Of a DNA stretch of 64,000 nucleotides, positions 26,168 through 37,346 are shown in pieces (positions within the stretch are counted from its first letter, which is position 1; each line of letters opens with the position of its first letter). Made by a program: the position numbers and the translations under genes. The DNA is from Clostridia bacterium. Its GTDB lineage: Bacteria > Bacillota > Clostridia > Oscillospirales > Acutalibacteraceae. Under the pieces are notes generated by a model, which had not been told where the DNA came from, searched no databases, and saw nothing but the letters and a program-made list of their open reading frames with translations. The DNA is taken from positions 62,001-126,000 of the forward strand of contig JAFRRP010000025.1 of NCBI GenBank assembly GCA_017428085.1, given 5' to 3'.

Positions 26168-27709
26168 TTGTCTGAAAATTACGCGATCGAAATGCTTCAT
26201 ATCACCAAGCGTTTCGCTGGGATCGTCGCCAACGACGATATCACCTTACAGCTCAAAAAAGGTGAGATCCATGCGCTGCTGGGTGAAAACGGCGCGGGTA
26301 AATCCACGCTGATGAGCGTGCTGTTCGGATTATACCACGCCGAGGAGGGCGAGATCCGCAAGGACGGCAAGACTGTGGAGATCCGTGATCCCAACGACGC
26401 GAACGATTTAGGGATCGGCATGGTACACCAGCATTTCAAGCTGGTGGAATGCTTTACGGTGCTGGACAACATCATCATGGGCGTGGAGCCCAACAAGATG
26501 GGCTTTTTGCAGAAAAAAGACGCCCGCAAGAAGGTGCTGGAGCTGTCTGAAAAATACGGCCTGCGGGTGGATCCCGACGCGCTGATCGAGGATATCACCG
26601 TGGGCATGCAGCAGCGCACCGAGATTTTGAAGATGCTGTACCGCGAGAATGAGATCCTCATTTTCGACGAGCCCACCGCGGTGCTGACGCCGCAGGAGAT
26701 CGAAGAACTGATGCGCATCATGAAAAACCTGTCCGCGGAGGGCAAGTCCATCCTGTTCATCTCCCACAAGCTCAATGAGATCATGGCGGTGGCGGACCGC
26801 TGCACGGTACTGCGCAAGGGCAAATACATCGGCACCGTCAACGTGAAGGATACCACTATGGAAGAGCTTTCCGCCATGATGGTAGGCCGCAACGTCAATT
26901 TCCATGTGGAAAAGACCCCCGCCGAACCCGGCGAAGTGCTGCTGGACGTGTCTCACATGACGGTTGCCAGCAAGGTACACAAGAACAACGCCGTGAGGGA
27001 CGTTTCCCTGAAGGTCCGCGCGGGCGAAGTGGTCTGCATCGCAGGCATCGACGGCAACGGCCAGTCGGAATTTGTCTACGGCGTCACAGGGCTGGAACCG
27101 CTGGTATCGGGGCAGATCACGCTGTTGGGCAAGGATATCTCGCACCTGCCCATCCGCAAACGCAACGTCAGCGGTATGGGCCACATCCCGGAGGACCGCC
27201 ACAAGCACGGCCTGGTGCTGGATTACTCGCTGGAGAACAATCTGGTGCTGGAACGCTACTTCGAGCCGGAGTTCACCTCCGGGGCGGGTTTCCTGAAAAA
27301 GAAAAACATCCGCAGTTACGCGGAAAAGCTGATCGATAATTTTGACGTGCGTTCCGGTCAGGGGGCCGTCACTCCGGCCCGCAGCATGTCCGGCGGCAAC
27401 CAGCAGAAGGCGATCATCGCAAGAGAGATCGATCGCAATCCGCGGCTGCTGGTGGCGGTACAGCCCACCCGCGGCCTTGACGTGGGCGCCATTGAAAACA
27501 TCCACAAGCGCATCATCGAGCACCGGGACGCCGGCAACGGCGTGCTGCTGGTCTCGCTGGAGCTGGACGAGGTCATGGACGTAAGCGACCGCATCCTTGT
27601 GATGTACGAGGGCGAAATCGTCGGCGAGCTCGATCCCAAACAGACCACTGTGGAAGAACTGGGCCTGTATATGGCAGGCGCTAAGAAAGACGAGGTGAGC
27701 GCGGAATGA
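26168..27709 (+). CDS. Nucleoside ABC transporter, double ATPase (NupO/YufO-like)
   Basis: 513 aa from the TTG at 26168; AGGAGGG at 26153-26159 is 8 bases before it, while the in-frame TTG at 26162 would be too close. Two ABC cassettes: the first has Walker A 'GENGAGKSTL', 'VGMQQRTEILKML' (signature region) and 'ILIFDEPTAVL'; the second, degenerate, has 'GIDGNGQSEF', 'MSGGNQQKAIIARE' and 'LLVAVQPTRGLD'. This two-cassette form is shared by sugar and nucleoside importers; the permease types and the salvage enzymes downstream point to nucleosides. Confidence 0.9.
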   Translation: MSENYAIEMLHITKRFAGIVANDDITLQLKKGEIHALLGENGAGKSTLMSVLFGLYHAEEGEIRKDGKTVEIRDPNDANDLGIGMVHQHFKLVECFTVLDNIIMGVEPNKMGFLQKKDARKKVLELSEKYGLRVDPDALIEDITVGMQQRTEILKMLYRENEILIFDEPTAVLTPQEIEELMRIMKNLSAEGKSILFISHKLNEIMAVADRCTVLRKGKYIGTVNVKDTTMEELSAMMVGRNVNFHVEKTPAEPGEVLLDVSHMTVASKVHKNNAVRDVSLKVRAGEVVCIAGIDGNGQSEFVYGVTGLEPLVSGQITLLGKDISHLPIRKRNVSGMGHIPEDRHKHGLVLDYSLENNLVLERYFEPEFTSGAGFLKKKNIRSYAEKLIDNFDVRSGQGAVTPARSMSGGNQQKAIIAREIDRNPRLLVAVQPTRGLDVGAIENIHKRIIEHRDAGNGVLLVSLELDEVMDVSDRILVMYEGEIVGELDPKQTTVEELGLYMAGAKKDEVSAE

Positions 27710-28872
27710 AAAACCTCTTGAAAAAGGACGGCGTGCAGTCTTTCGTGGCGTCCCTGATCTGTATCGTTCTGGGGCTGCTGATCGGCTACATCGTGCTGCT
27801 GTTCATCAATCCCACCGGCGCGGGCGCGGCCATTATGGAGGTCATCAAAAACTTTTTCCACTATTCCAAGCCCGCATTGCAGCTGAAAAATTTCGGCAAC
27901 ACGCTGGTCAAGACCGCGCCGCTGCTGATGTGCTCGCTTTCCGTGCTGTTCTGCTATAAGGTGGGCCTGTTCAACATCGGCGTGGCCGGACAGTACGTGG
28001 CCGGCTCCTGCGCCGCCATCTACTGCGCCCTGCAGCTTGGCTGGGGCTGGCTGCCCTGCCTGCTGGCGGCGATCATTGCCGGGTCGGTGTTCGGCGTGGT
28101 CGTGGGCCTTCTCAAAGCCTACCGCAACGTCAACGAGGTCATCTCCGGCATCATGCTCAACTGGATCGGTCTGTACCTGTCCAACATGCTGCTGTCCAAC
28201 GTCAAGGAGGTGGCAAGCCCCTATACGCTGCACATCAAAACGGAGGCCGCCAAGGCGCTGCTGCCCTCCTTCGGGCTGGACAAGCTCTTCAACGGCAACC
28301 AGTATATCACGCTGGCGATCCCGCTTTCCGTGATCGTGGCCGTCGTGATCTCCGTGGTGCTGAACCAGACGAAATTCGGCTATGAGCTGAAGGCAACCGG
28401 CCTCAACCGCAACGCCGCCAAATACTGCGGCATGGCGGAAAAGCGGAATATCATCGTGTCGCTGGCCATCGGCGGTTCGTTGGCGGGCCTTGGCGGCGCG
28501 CTGCTGTACCTTACCGATTACGAGCAGTGGCTCTGCACCGGTTCTTCCGTGCCCGGCATGGGCTTCAACGGCATCGCCGCGGCGTTCCTCGGGGGGCTGA
28601 ACCCCATCGGCACCGTCTTCTCCTCTTATTTTATCCAGCATATCACGTCGGGCGGCGCGTTCGTGGATAAGACCATGTACTGCTCGCAGATCTCCGACCT
28701 GATCTCCTCCATCATCATCTATCTGTGCGGCTTCGTACTGTTCATCAAATACGCCATGAACAATATCATCGCCAAGCGCGAAAAGAAGGCGGCTGCCGCC
28801 GGCCCGGAAGCACCGCAACCGGAGGCTCCCAAACCGGCTGAAGCCGACAACGGGAAAGGAGGCGAGGCGTAA
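27706..28872 (+). CDS. Nucleoside ABC transporter permease (NupP/YufP-like)
   Basis: 388 aa, overlapping the ATPase stop (ATGA). About eight to ten hydrophobic spans; 'YKVGLFNIGVAGQYVAGS', 'AYRNVNEVISGIMLNWIGLYL' and 'GFNGIAAAFLGGLNPIGTVFSSYFI' are typical of BPD_transp_2 permeases paired with BmpA-type binding proteins. The last 30 residues are an Ala/Pro/Glu-rich tail ('PEAPQPEAPKPAEA'). Confidence 0.9.
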   Translation: MKNLLKKDGVQSFVASLICIVLGLLIGYIVLLFINPTGAGAAIMEVIKNFFHYSKPALQLKNFGNTLVKTAPLLMCSLSVLFCYKVGLFNIGVAGQYVAGSCAAIYCALQLGWGWLPCLLAAIIAGSVFGVVVGLLKAYRNVNEVISGIMLNWIGLYLSNMLLSNVKEVASPYTLHIKTEAAKALLPSFGLDKLFNGNQYITLAIPLSVIVAVVISVVLNQTKFGYELKATGLNRNAAKYCGMAEKRNIIVSLAIGGSLAGLGGALLYLTDYEQWLCTGSSVPGMGFNGIAAAFLGGLNPIGTVFSSYFIQHITSGGAFVDKTMYCSQISDLISSIIIYLCGFVLFIKYAMNNIIAKREKKAAAAGPEAPQPEAPKPAEADNGKGGEA

Positions 28873-29813
28873 TGTTGCTGCTGATCCAATACACGTTGAT
28901 CTTTGCTTCCGTTCTGACGCTCGTTGCCCTCGGCGGTTGTATTTCCGAGCATTCCGGCGTCATCAACCTCGGTCTTGAGGGTATCATGGTCATGGGCGCC
29001 ATGGGCGGCGCGCTGATGCTGCGCAACCTGTCCTCTGCCGCGTCTCCTTTTGTGATCGTTCTGCTGACGCTGTGCGCGGCCGTCCTCGTGGGCGTGGTCT
29101 ACTCGCTGCTGCTGGCGGTGGCGTGCATCAGCTTCAAGGCGGATCAGACCATCGTAGGCACCGCCGTCAACATGCTGGGCGTGGCGGCCGCCACGGTCAT
29201 CGTCAAAGCGCTGAACACCGCCGCCAATCCGGACGACGTTTCCTCCGCCGTGCAGTACGCGGGCACAAAAAAGGCATTTCTCGTCAAGATCGGCAGCTTC
29301 GAGTTCAACTGGTTCATGCTGATCGCCGTGATCGCGCTGGTCTGCGTGTTCATCCTGCTGTATAAAACGAAATTCGGCCTGCGGCTGATGGCCTGCGGCG
29401 AGCATCCGCAGGCGGCGGCCAGCGTGGGCGTCAACGTATTCAAGATGCGCTACGCGGGCGTGCTGATCTCCGGCGCGCTCGGCGGACTCGGCGGCATCTG
29501 CTATATTCTCGCGGGCACCTCCGAATGGCGCTTTGAAAACGGCGTGGCAGGCTTTGGCTTCCTGGCTCTCGCGGTCATGATCTTCGGGCAGTGGAAGCCC
29601 CAGCGCATCGCCCTTGCGGCGCTGCTGTTCGGCTTCTTCCGGGCGCTCAGCAACGTCTACTTCGGTTTCGACTGGCTGGTCAACGCCAAGATCCCCGGCG
29701 CGGTCTATAATATGCTGCCCTACATCATTTCCCTGCTGGTGCTGGCGTTTACCTCCAAGCGTTCCCGCGCGCCGAAGGCGGAAGGTATCCCGTACGACAA
29801 AGGAATGCGGTAA
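28872..29813 (+). CDS. Nucleoside ABC transporter permease (NupQ/YufQ-like)
   Basis: 313 aa; its ATG shares the last base of the previous stop (TAATG). 'ALGGCISEHSGVINLGLEGIMVMGAMGGAL', 'SFKADQTIVGTAVNMLGVAAA' and 'FGFLALAVMIFGQWKPQRIALAALLFG' are the second-permease signatures. With the other permease it forms the channel. No BmpA-type lipoprotein gene is in the window, so the binding protein must be encoded elsewhere. Confidence 0.9.
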   Translation: MLLLIQYTLIFASVLTLVALGGCISEHSGVINLGLEGIMVMGAMGGALMLRNLSSAASPFVIVLLTLCAAVLVGVVYSLLLAVACISFKADQTIVGTAVNMLGVAAATVIVKALNTAANPDDVSSAVQYAGTKKAFLVKIGSFEFNWFMLIAVIALVCVFILLYKTKFGLRLMACGEHPQAAASVGVNVFKMRYAGVLISGALGGLGGICYILAGTSEWRFENGVAGFGFLALAVMIFGQWKPQRIALAALLFGFFRALSNVYFGFDWLVNAKIPGAVYNMLPYIISLLVLAFTSKRSRAPKAEGIPYDKGMR

Positions 29814-29814
29814 G

Positions 29815-29829
29815 CGGCGCTTTGCGCCG
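29815..29829. repeat. GC-rich hairpin (CGGCGC, TTT loop)
   Basis: Perfect CGGCGC-TTT-GCGCCG hairpin directly after the permease stop; the same 15 bases occur at 47458-47472. Confidence 0.75.
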
Positions 29830-29836
29830 TAATGAT

Positions 29837-29851
29837 ATTCGCTGCGCGAAT
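29837..29851. repeat. Palindromic hairpin (ATTCGC, TGC loop)
   Basis: Perfect 6-bp inverted repeat with a 3-base loop, in the same 159-base gap as two other hairpins. The rest of the gap shows no coding frame. Confidence 0.6.
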
Positions 29852-29922
29852 GACAATTTCAAAGGCGACGTATCATCTTTTGAAATCAGGTTTTCGTTCG
29901 GATCAACGGCTATACCGGTAGC

Positions 29923-29940
29923 GCGGCACCTCAGTGCCGC
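29923..29940. repeat. GC-rich hairpin with CACTGAGGTG core
   Basis: Perfect GCGGCAC-CTCA-GTGCCGC hairpin. On the minus strand its core reads GCACTGAGGTGC, the same 12 bases as the core of the hairpin at 47413-47438. Confidence 0.75.
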
Positions 29941-29972
29941 TATTGGCTGATGGAATAAAGCAGGGTGTTGTT

Positions 29973-31304
29973 ATGAATATTTATGATATTATTTCCAGAA
30001 AAAGGGACGGCTTTGCGCTGACGGAGGAGGAGCTCCGCTTCGTTGCGCGTTGCGCCGCAAGGGGCAAATCGGACGGCGGGGACGCCGCTGAAAACGGCGC
30101 GGACGACAGCCAGCTGTCCGCGCTGCTGATGGCGATCTACCTCAACGGCATGACCGACGAGGAGACCGCCCTGTTGACGGACGCCATGGCGCATTCCGGC
30201 GACATGCTGGACCTGTCCCGGTTCGGCACGCTTTCCGCGGACAAGCACTCCACCGGCGGCGTGGGCGACAAGACCTCGCTGATCGTCGCGCCTATCTGCG
30301 CCTCTTTGGGCGTAAAGATGGCCAAAATGAGCGGTAGGGGACTGGGCCATACCGGCGGTACCGTGGACAAGCTGGAATCCATCCCCGGCTGCCGTACCGC
30401 GCTTTCCGAAGAGGAGTTTCTTTCGCAGGTGGAGCGCGTCGGCGTGGCGGTGGTCGGCCAGACGGCGGACCTTGCCCCCGCGGACAAAAAACTCTACTCC
30501 CTGCGGGACCACACCGCCACGGTGGGCTGCATCCCGCTGATCGTCTCCAGCATCATGAGCAAAAAGCTGGCGGCCGGCGCGAAAAACATCGTGCTGGATG
30601 TGAAATACGGCAGCGGCGCGTTTATGAAAACGCCGGAAAAGGCGGAGGAGCTGGCGACGAAAATGGTGAACATCGGCAAGGCCTGCGGGCGAAACGTCGC
30701 GGCGGTGCTTACCGATATGGATACGCCTTTGGGGACCAACATCGGCAATTCCCTTGAGGTCATGGAGGCGGCGGACGTATTGAAATACAACGTCGCTTCC
30801 GATCTCAGCGAGGTCTCCTTTACGCTGGCGGCGCATATCGTTTCGCTGACGTACGGGATGCCGTTTGACGACGCCATGGCGCACGTAAAGGATACGGTCT
30901 CCTCCGGCGCGGCCTTTGCCAAGATGAAGGAGTGGATCGCTGCGCAGGGCGGCGACGCTTCCTGCCTGGAGGACCCCTCCCGGTTCCCGCAGGCGGCCGC
31001 AGCGGCGGATGTAATAAGTGACAAAGGCGGCTTTCTTGCCCACATGGACGCGGAAGCGGTGGGCCTTGCTTCCGTTGCACTCGGCGCGGGGCGTACCGTC
31101 AAGGACGGCCCTGTGGATCATGCCGCCGGTATCGTTCTCCGCAAAAAAACAGGCGACCGTGTGGTTCCCGGCGACGTGCTTTGCACTTTATACACCAATA
31201 AAACGGAAGCGGTTGCGCAGGCAAGCGAGCGGTTCCTTTCCGCATTGACTTTCGCCGAAGAACCGCCGGTTCCGCAGCCCCTGATTTTGAAATCGATCAA
31301 CTGA
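29973..31304 (+). CDS. pdp: Pyrimidine-nucleoside phosphorylase
   Basis: 443 aa from the ATG at 29973; the frame is open to 29934, but the true N-terminus 'MNIYDIISRKRDGFALTEEE' begins here after an AGGGTG site. 'DKHSTGGVGDKTSLIVAPI' is the phosphate/pyrimidine signature, 'MSGRGLGHTGGTVDKLESIPG' and 'QTADLAPADKKLYSLRDHTATV' the active site. It splits uridine, deoxyuridine or thymidine into base and (deoxy)ribose 1-phosphate. It stands between a nucleoside importer and uridine kinase. Confidence 0.94.
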   Translation: MNIYDIISRKRDGFALTEEELRFVARCAARGKSDGGDAAENGADDSQLSALLMAIYLNGMTDEETALLTDAMAHSGDMLDLSRFGTLSADKHSTGGVGDKTSLIVAPICASLGVKMAKMSGRGLGHTGGTVDKLESIPGCRTALSEEEFLSQVERVGVAVVGQTADLAPADKKLYSLRDHTATVGCIPLIVSSIMSKKLAAGAKNIVLDVKYGSGAFMKTPEKAEELATKMVNIGKACGRNVAAVLTDMDTPLGTNIGNSLEVMEAADVLKYNVASDLSEVSFTLAAHIVSLTYGMPFDDAMAHVKDTVSSGAAFAKMKEWIAAQGGDASCLEDPSRFPQAAAAADVISDKGGFLAHMDAEAVGLASVALGAGRTVKDGPVDHAAGIVLRKKTGDRVVPGDVLCTLYTNKTEAVAQASERFLSALTFAEEPPVPQPLILKSIN

Positions 31305-31317
31305 AAAGGAATGCTCC

Positions 31318-31947
31318 ATGAAAAAGATACTTGTTATCGGTATTGCCGGGGGGACCGGTAGCGGAAAAAGCACGTTGACCGAGCGCCTGAAAAAAGAGTT
31401 CGGCGATGACGTTACCGTGATACGCCACGACGATTATTACAAAGAGCAGCACGCTCTTACCTATGACCAGCGTGTCACCGTCAACTACGATTGCCCGGAG
31501 GCCTTCGATACCGATCTGCTGATCGGGCATCTGCGCGATCTGAAGCAGGGCAGGGAGGTGGATTGCCCGGTCTACGACTACACGATCCACGACAGAAGCG
31601 ACGAGGTGCGCCATATCGTTCCCACGCCCGTCATCGTGCTGGACGGGATACTGATCCTTGAAAATAAAGAGTTGTGCGATATGATGGACGTGAAGATTTT
31701 TGTCGATACGGACGACGATATCCGTATCCTCCGCCGCATCGAGCGCGACGTGCTGGAACGGGACCGTTCGCTTTCTTCCATCATCAACCAGTACCGCAAT
31801 ACGGTCAAGCCCATGCATGAAAAGTACGTGCAGCCCAGCCGCCGCAACGCGGATATCGTGATCCTGAACGGCGGCTTGAACCCCGTGGCAAACGATATGA
31901 TCGAAACGAAGATAAAAAATCATCTGGCGGATTTTTACGCAGAATAA
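31318..31947 (+). CDS. udk: Uridine kinase
   Basis: 209 aa. P-loop 'GIAGGTGSGKSTLTERL', 'VIRHDDYYKEQ' (catalytic Asp region), 'YDCPEAFDTDLL' and 'DYTIHDRSDEVRHIVPTPVIVLDGIL' are uridine kinase motifs; 'RILRRIERDVLERDRSLSSI' is the lid. It phosphorylates uridine or cytidine. The gap of 13 bp after the phosphorylase suggests one salvage operon. Confidence 0.93.
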   Translation: MKKILVIGIAGGTGSGKSTLTERLKKEFGDDVTVIRHDDYYKEQHALTYDQRVTVNYDCPEAFDTDLLIGHLRDLKQGREVDCPVYDYTIHDRSDEVRHIVPTPVIVLDGILILENKELCDMMDVKIFVDTDDDIRILRRIERDVLERDRSLSSIINQYRNTVKPMHEKYVQPSRRNADIVILNGGLNPVANDMIETKIKNHLADFYAE

Positions 31948-31950
31948 TAT

Positions 31951-31978
31951 TTGACATTTTTGTAAATTGGTATATAAT
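31951..31978 (+). promoter_or_regulatory. Consensus promoter for the 48-aa peptide gene and ligA
   Basis: Exact TTGACA (31951-31956) and exact TATAAT (31973-31978) with a 16-bp spacer. It is among the strongest promoter matches in the window. Confidence 0.88.
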
Positions 31979-32008
31979 AGTTTTGATTAATAATTCAGGA
32001 GGCGCGTT

Positions 32009-34161
<2,153 letters not shown>

Positions 34162-34231
34162 CAAATAGAAATGTTGATTATTTCGGGCATGTTATAGTAA
34201 CGCGGTTTCAAAATCGCAACTTATGTTTTCT

Positions 34232-34252
34232 TCCCAAATCTCAACGCTCAAA
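34232..34252 (-). repeat. Heptad array at the RluA-family stop
   Basis: On the minus strand TTTGAGC, GTTGAGA, TTTGGGA. The TGA of the pseudouridine synthase (34248-34250) is inside the first unit, so both convergent genes end in related TTGAG heptads. Confidence 0.7.
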
Positions 34253-35231
34253 GCTGACGGGGTTCCCGCGATTGCAGAGCCGGGAACTCCGTCCTGAACC
34301 ACACGTTCTTCACCTCCACGGTCTTTCCCTTCAAATAGTTTAGTATTCCCGCGTCGGTGGTAAAGGTAAAGGTGGTCTTGTATGAATACAGGCACTGCTT
34401 TTTATATCCGCCGTACTGTTTGTTCAGGGCGTTGGCGCCGTATTTGCCGTCGCCGAGCAGCGGGCAGCCGATGGCGGCCATCTGCGCCCGGATCTGGTGG
34501 GTGCGTCCCGTGTGAAGCTCCACCTCCAGCAGCGCAAGGCCGTTTCCGGTCTTTTGTACCCGATAGGACGTTCTGATGGCTTTGCCGCCCGGCGCGGGGC
34601 GGTCAAGCACTTTCACCGTGTTGGTCTTTTCGTCCTTGACAAGATATCCCTCCAGCGTGTCTGCTTTTTTCGGAGGAATGCCCACGGTGACGCACAGGTA
34701 GCGCTTTTCGATCTCCCGGTTTTTGATCTTTTCGTTGAGTATTCGTAAACTTTCGGCATTTTTTGCCGCCAGTACGATGCCGCCGGTGTTGCGGTCGATG
34801 CGGTTGGCAAGTGCCGGGGCGAAGGAGGCCTCGTTTTTCGGGTCGTATTCGCCCTTCTCGTACAGGTACCGCTGTACGCGGGTGATCAGTGTATCCACGT
34901 ATTCGCCTTCGTCCGGGTGGGAGAGCAGCCCAACCTTTTTGTTCAGCGCCATGATATTGTCATCCTCATACAGGATGTCAAGCGTTTTTCCTGCGCCAAG
35001 AAACGAGAATTTTTCGTCTTTTTCTGTAAAGAATTCGTCATTGACATACATGTCCACCACGTCGCCCTCCGACAGCCGGACGGATATCTCCGCCTTCTTG
35101 CCGTTCAGCTTGATCCGTTTTGTCCGCAGGTATTTATACATCAGCGACTGCGGCAGGGAAGGCAGCGTTTTCGAGATGAATTTGTCCAGGCGTTGACCGG
35201 CGTCGTTTGCTCCGATGGTAAATGATCTCAT
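34248..35231 (-). CDS. RluA family pseudouridine synthase
   Basis: 327 aa. N-terminal S4 RNA-binding domain ('AGQRLDKFISKTLPSLPQSLMYKYLRTKRIKLNGKKA'), then the catalytic domain with 'VGLLSHPD' and 'ANRIDRNTGGIVLAAKN'; the Asp in 'RIDRNTGG' is the catalytic residue (usual form HRLDxxTSG). 'EVELHTGRTHQIRAQMAAIGCPLLGDGKYG' completes the site. The rRNA position modified cannot be read from sequence. Confidence 0.92.
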   Translation of the reverse strand: MRSFTIGANDAGQRLDKFISKTLPSLPQSLMYKYLRTKRIKLNGKKAEISVRLSEGDVVDMYVNDEFFTEKDEKFSFLGAGKTLDILYEDDNIMALNKKVGLLSHPDEGEYVDTLITRVQRYLYEKGEYDPKNEASFAPALANRIDRNTGGIVLAAKNAESLRILNEKIKNREIEKRYLCVTVGIPPKKADTLEGYLVKDEKTNTVKVLDRPAPGGKAIRTSYRVQKTGNGLALLEVELHTGRTHQIRAQMAAIGCPLLGDGKYGANALNKQYGGYKKQCLYSYKTTFTFTTDAGILNYLKGKTVEVKNVWFRTEFPALQSREPRQL

Positions 35232-35274
35232 AATGATTCCTTTTTCTTGTATTATTTATTGGAGATAACCGCGT

Positions 35275-36009
35275 ATGATCGATATTCCCGATATGGACCG
35301 GCTGACACAGCACGAGGGGCACCGTCAGCGGCTGAAAAAGCGTTTCGTGAAGGACGGCTTCGATCATTTTGAGCCGCATATGATTTTGGAAATGGCGCTG
35401 TTTTATACGTCGCCCCGGCAGGATACCAACGGGCTGGCGCATGACCTGATCGCGCGGTTCGGCTCTCTTGCCGGCGTGTGCGACGCGCCCTTTGACGTAC
35501 TGCGCAGCATCCGCGGGGTGGGCGATGAAACGGCGGTTTTTCTGAAAATGATCCCGGAGTTCGCACGGATGTATTCCCAGAGCCGACAGGCGGAGAAGAC
35601 CGTTTTGCTGGAGCCGGAGGACGCGGTGGCGTTTTTTGAACCGCGTTTTCTCGGAAGGACGAACGAAGTATTTATGGCCGCGTTTCTCAATGCCCGCGCC
35701 GAGCTGATCAGTTGTGAAGTGCTTTCCGAGGGCGGCGGAGCCTCCGTTGTGATGGACGTCCCTTCCGTTACAAGGAGCGCGTTGATGCTGAACGCCGCCG
35801 CGGTGATCGTGGCCCATAATCATCCGCGCGGTTTTGCCGTTCCATCCGCGCAGGACCTGACGATGACGGATCAGCTGGCTTCCTCGTTGTCCGCTGTGGG
35901 CGTGAAGCTGTGCGATCACATCATTTTCAGCCGGGATGATTATATGCGCATGTCGCAGGGAAAGAATTCCCGCAGGGATTACTATGTGTTTTCAAAAAGC
36001 GAAGGGTAA
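35275..36009 (+). CDS. RadC/JAB-domain protein
   Basis: 244 aa. 'HEGHRQRLKKRFVKDGFDHFEPHMILEMALFYTSPRQDTN' is the HhH-containing N-terminus seen in clostridial RadC proteins, 'IRGVGDETA' a helix-hairpin-helix, and 'VIVAHNHPRGFAVPSAQDL' the JAMM zinc motif. Despite the RadC name a repair role is not proven. It is divergent from the pseudouridine synthase with a 43-bp gap and followed by a TetR gene. Confidence 0.88.
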   Translation: MIDIPDMDRLTQHEGHRQRLKKRFVKDGFDHFEPHMILEMALFYTSPRQDTNGLAHDLIARFGSLAGVCDAPFDVLRSIRGVGDETAVFLKMIPEFARMYSQSRQAEKTVLLEPEDAVAFFEPRFLGRTNEVFMAAFLNARAELISCEVLSEGGGASVVMDVPSVTRSALMLNAAAVIVAHNHPRGFAVPSAQDLTMTDQLASSLSAVGVKLCDHIIFSRDDYMRMSQGKNSRRDYYVFSKSEG

Positions 36010-36036
36010 GGCAATATATCTTAAGGGGTGAACGCC

Positions 36037-36618
36037 ATGGAAGCTAAAAGCGACCGCCGCGTTGTAATGACGAAACGGCTGCTGAAAGACGCGTTGATCG
36101 AGTTGATGAGGGAAAAGCCTCTCCACGCGATCAGCATTAAGAGGATCTGCGAAACTGCGGACGTCAACCGCAGCACGTTTTATAATCATTACGATACGCA
36201 GTATGCGCTGTACGACGATATCCTGAACGACGTCAGTCACGATATCGGGGAGATCATTAAACGGGCGAACGACGGCGGCGTCAACGCGCTTGCGGTTTTG
36301 ACGGATATTTTTCAGTATGCCGAAGACAACCGCGAGCTGTTTCTGGTGATCCTCGGTACCAACAGCAACCTGAATCTGGGCGAGGTCTTTACGAATAATG
36401 TGGATAAGTTCCTGAAAAAGGAGATCAATTCAGAGCTGTATCATTACTGTACGCAGTTTATCGCGGCGGGTACGGCCAATATCATGTGGATCTGGCTGAA
36501 TGAGGAAAAACGTCGCTCCGCAAAAGAGGTCGCCACGATCATCTATGCGATGATGGTGTTCGGCATCAAAAAGGCGGCGCATTTCGCGGGGTACGGTTCG
36601 CTGCCGCTGTTGAAATAA
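36037..36618 (+). CDS. TetR/AcrR family transcriptional regulator
   Basis: 193 aa from the ATG at 36037, which has AAGGGG upstream (the GTG at 36028 falls inside that site). The N-terminal helix-turn-helix is 'ALIELMREKPLHAISIKRICETADVNRSTFYNHYDTQYALYDDIL'. The rest is a helical effector domain of the clostridial TetR_C type. It is not beside an efflux pump, so its target is unknown. A terminator follows. Confidence 0.9.
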   Translation: MEAKSDRRVVMTKRLLKDALIELMREKPLHAISIKRICETADVNRSTFYNHYDTQYALYDDILNDVSHDIGEIIKRANDGGVNALAVLTDIFQYAEDNRELFLVILGTNSNLNLGEVFTNNVDKFLKKEINSELYHYCTQFIAAGTANIMWIWLNEEKRRSAKEVATIIYAMMVFGIKKAAHFAGYGSLPLLK

Positions 36619-36635
36619 CTTATTCGGAAGAAAAC

Positions 36636-36659
36636 GGTCGGTGATGCGCCGGCCTTTTT
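36636..36659 (+). terminator. Terminator of the TetR gene
   Basis: GGTCGG / CCGGCC stem (one G-U pair) with a 7-base loop and TTTTT, 17 bases after the stop. Confidence 0.75.
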
Positions 36660-36678
36660 ATGAAAAAAGGATGATATA

Positions 36679-37227
36679 ATGGAATTAACTGAAAAGCAGA
36701 TTGCTTCCGAATTGATCTACGACGGAAAGATCATAACGTTATACAGGGACGACGTGCTGCTGCCCAACGGTAAAACGGGCGTCCGGGAATGCATCCGTCA
36801 CGTGGGCGCAGTATGCGTGGCGCCTGTCACAGACGACGGCAGGGTCGTGCTGGAACGTCAATTCCGCTATCCCTTCGGCTCCGTGCTGACGGAGATCCCG
36901 GCCGGTAAGTTGGACGGGAAAGAAGAGGACCCGGAGTCGGCTGCCCGCCGGGAGCTCCGGGAGGAAACCGGCGCGCAGGCCGAAGAGATGATCTTTCTCG
37001 GCGACTATTATCCCACCTGCGCCTATTCGGACGAGGTGATCCACATGTATCTCGCCCGGGGCATTACTTTCGGCGAGCGTTCGCTGGATGAGGACGAGTT
37101 CCTGAACGTACAGCTGGTATCGTTGGAGGAGGCCGTCGCGGACGTGCTGAACGGAACCATTAAAGACGGTAAAACGCAGACGACGTTGCTGAAAGCGTAT
37201 CTTTGGCTGAAGGAGAACAGGCGGTAG
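36679..37227 (+). CDS. NUDIX hydrolase, ADP-ribose pyrophosphatase type
   Basis: 182 aa. The Nudix box is 'GKLDGKEEDPESAARRELREETGAQ' (GX5EX7REUXEEXGU). The N-terminal 'IYDGKIITLYRDDVLLPNGKTGVREC' and 'VLERQFRYPFGSVLTEIPAGKLD' place it with ADP-ribose pyrophosphatases (NudF-like). It hydrolyses ADP-ribose to AMP and ribose 5-phosphate. The 119 bases after it hold no gene that I can see. Confidence 0.92.
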   Translation: MELTEKQIASELIYDGKIITLYRDDVLLPNGKTGVRECIRHVGAVCVAPVTDDGRVVLERQFRYPFGSVLTEIPAGKLDGKEEDPESAARRELREETGAQAEEMIFLGDYYPTCAYSDEVIHMYLARGITFGERSLDEDEFLNVQLVSLEEAVADVLNGTIKDGKTQTTLLKAYLWLKENRR

Positions 37228-37346
37228 CGGGAGCGAATCGCTGCGTCCGGCGGGCAAAGAAGCCGCAGCGCCGACGAGGGAAAGACGGATAACAGATCAT
37301 AACAGCAGACAGAAGGAATACCGTTTCCCCGCGACGGACAGCCGAC

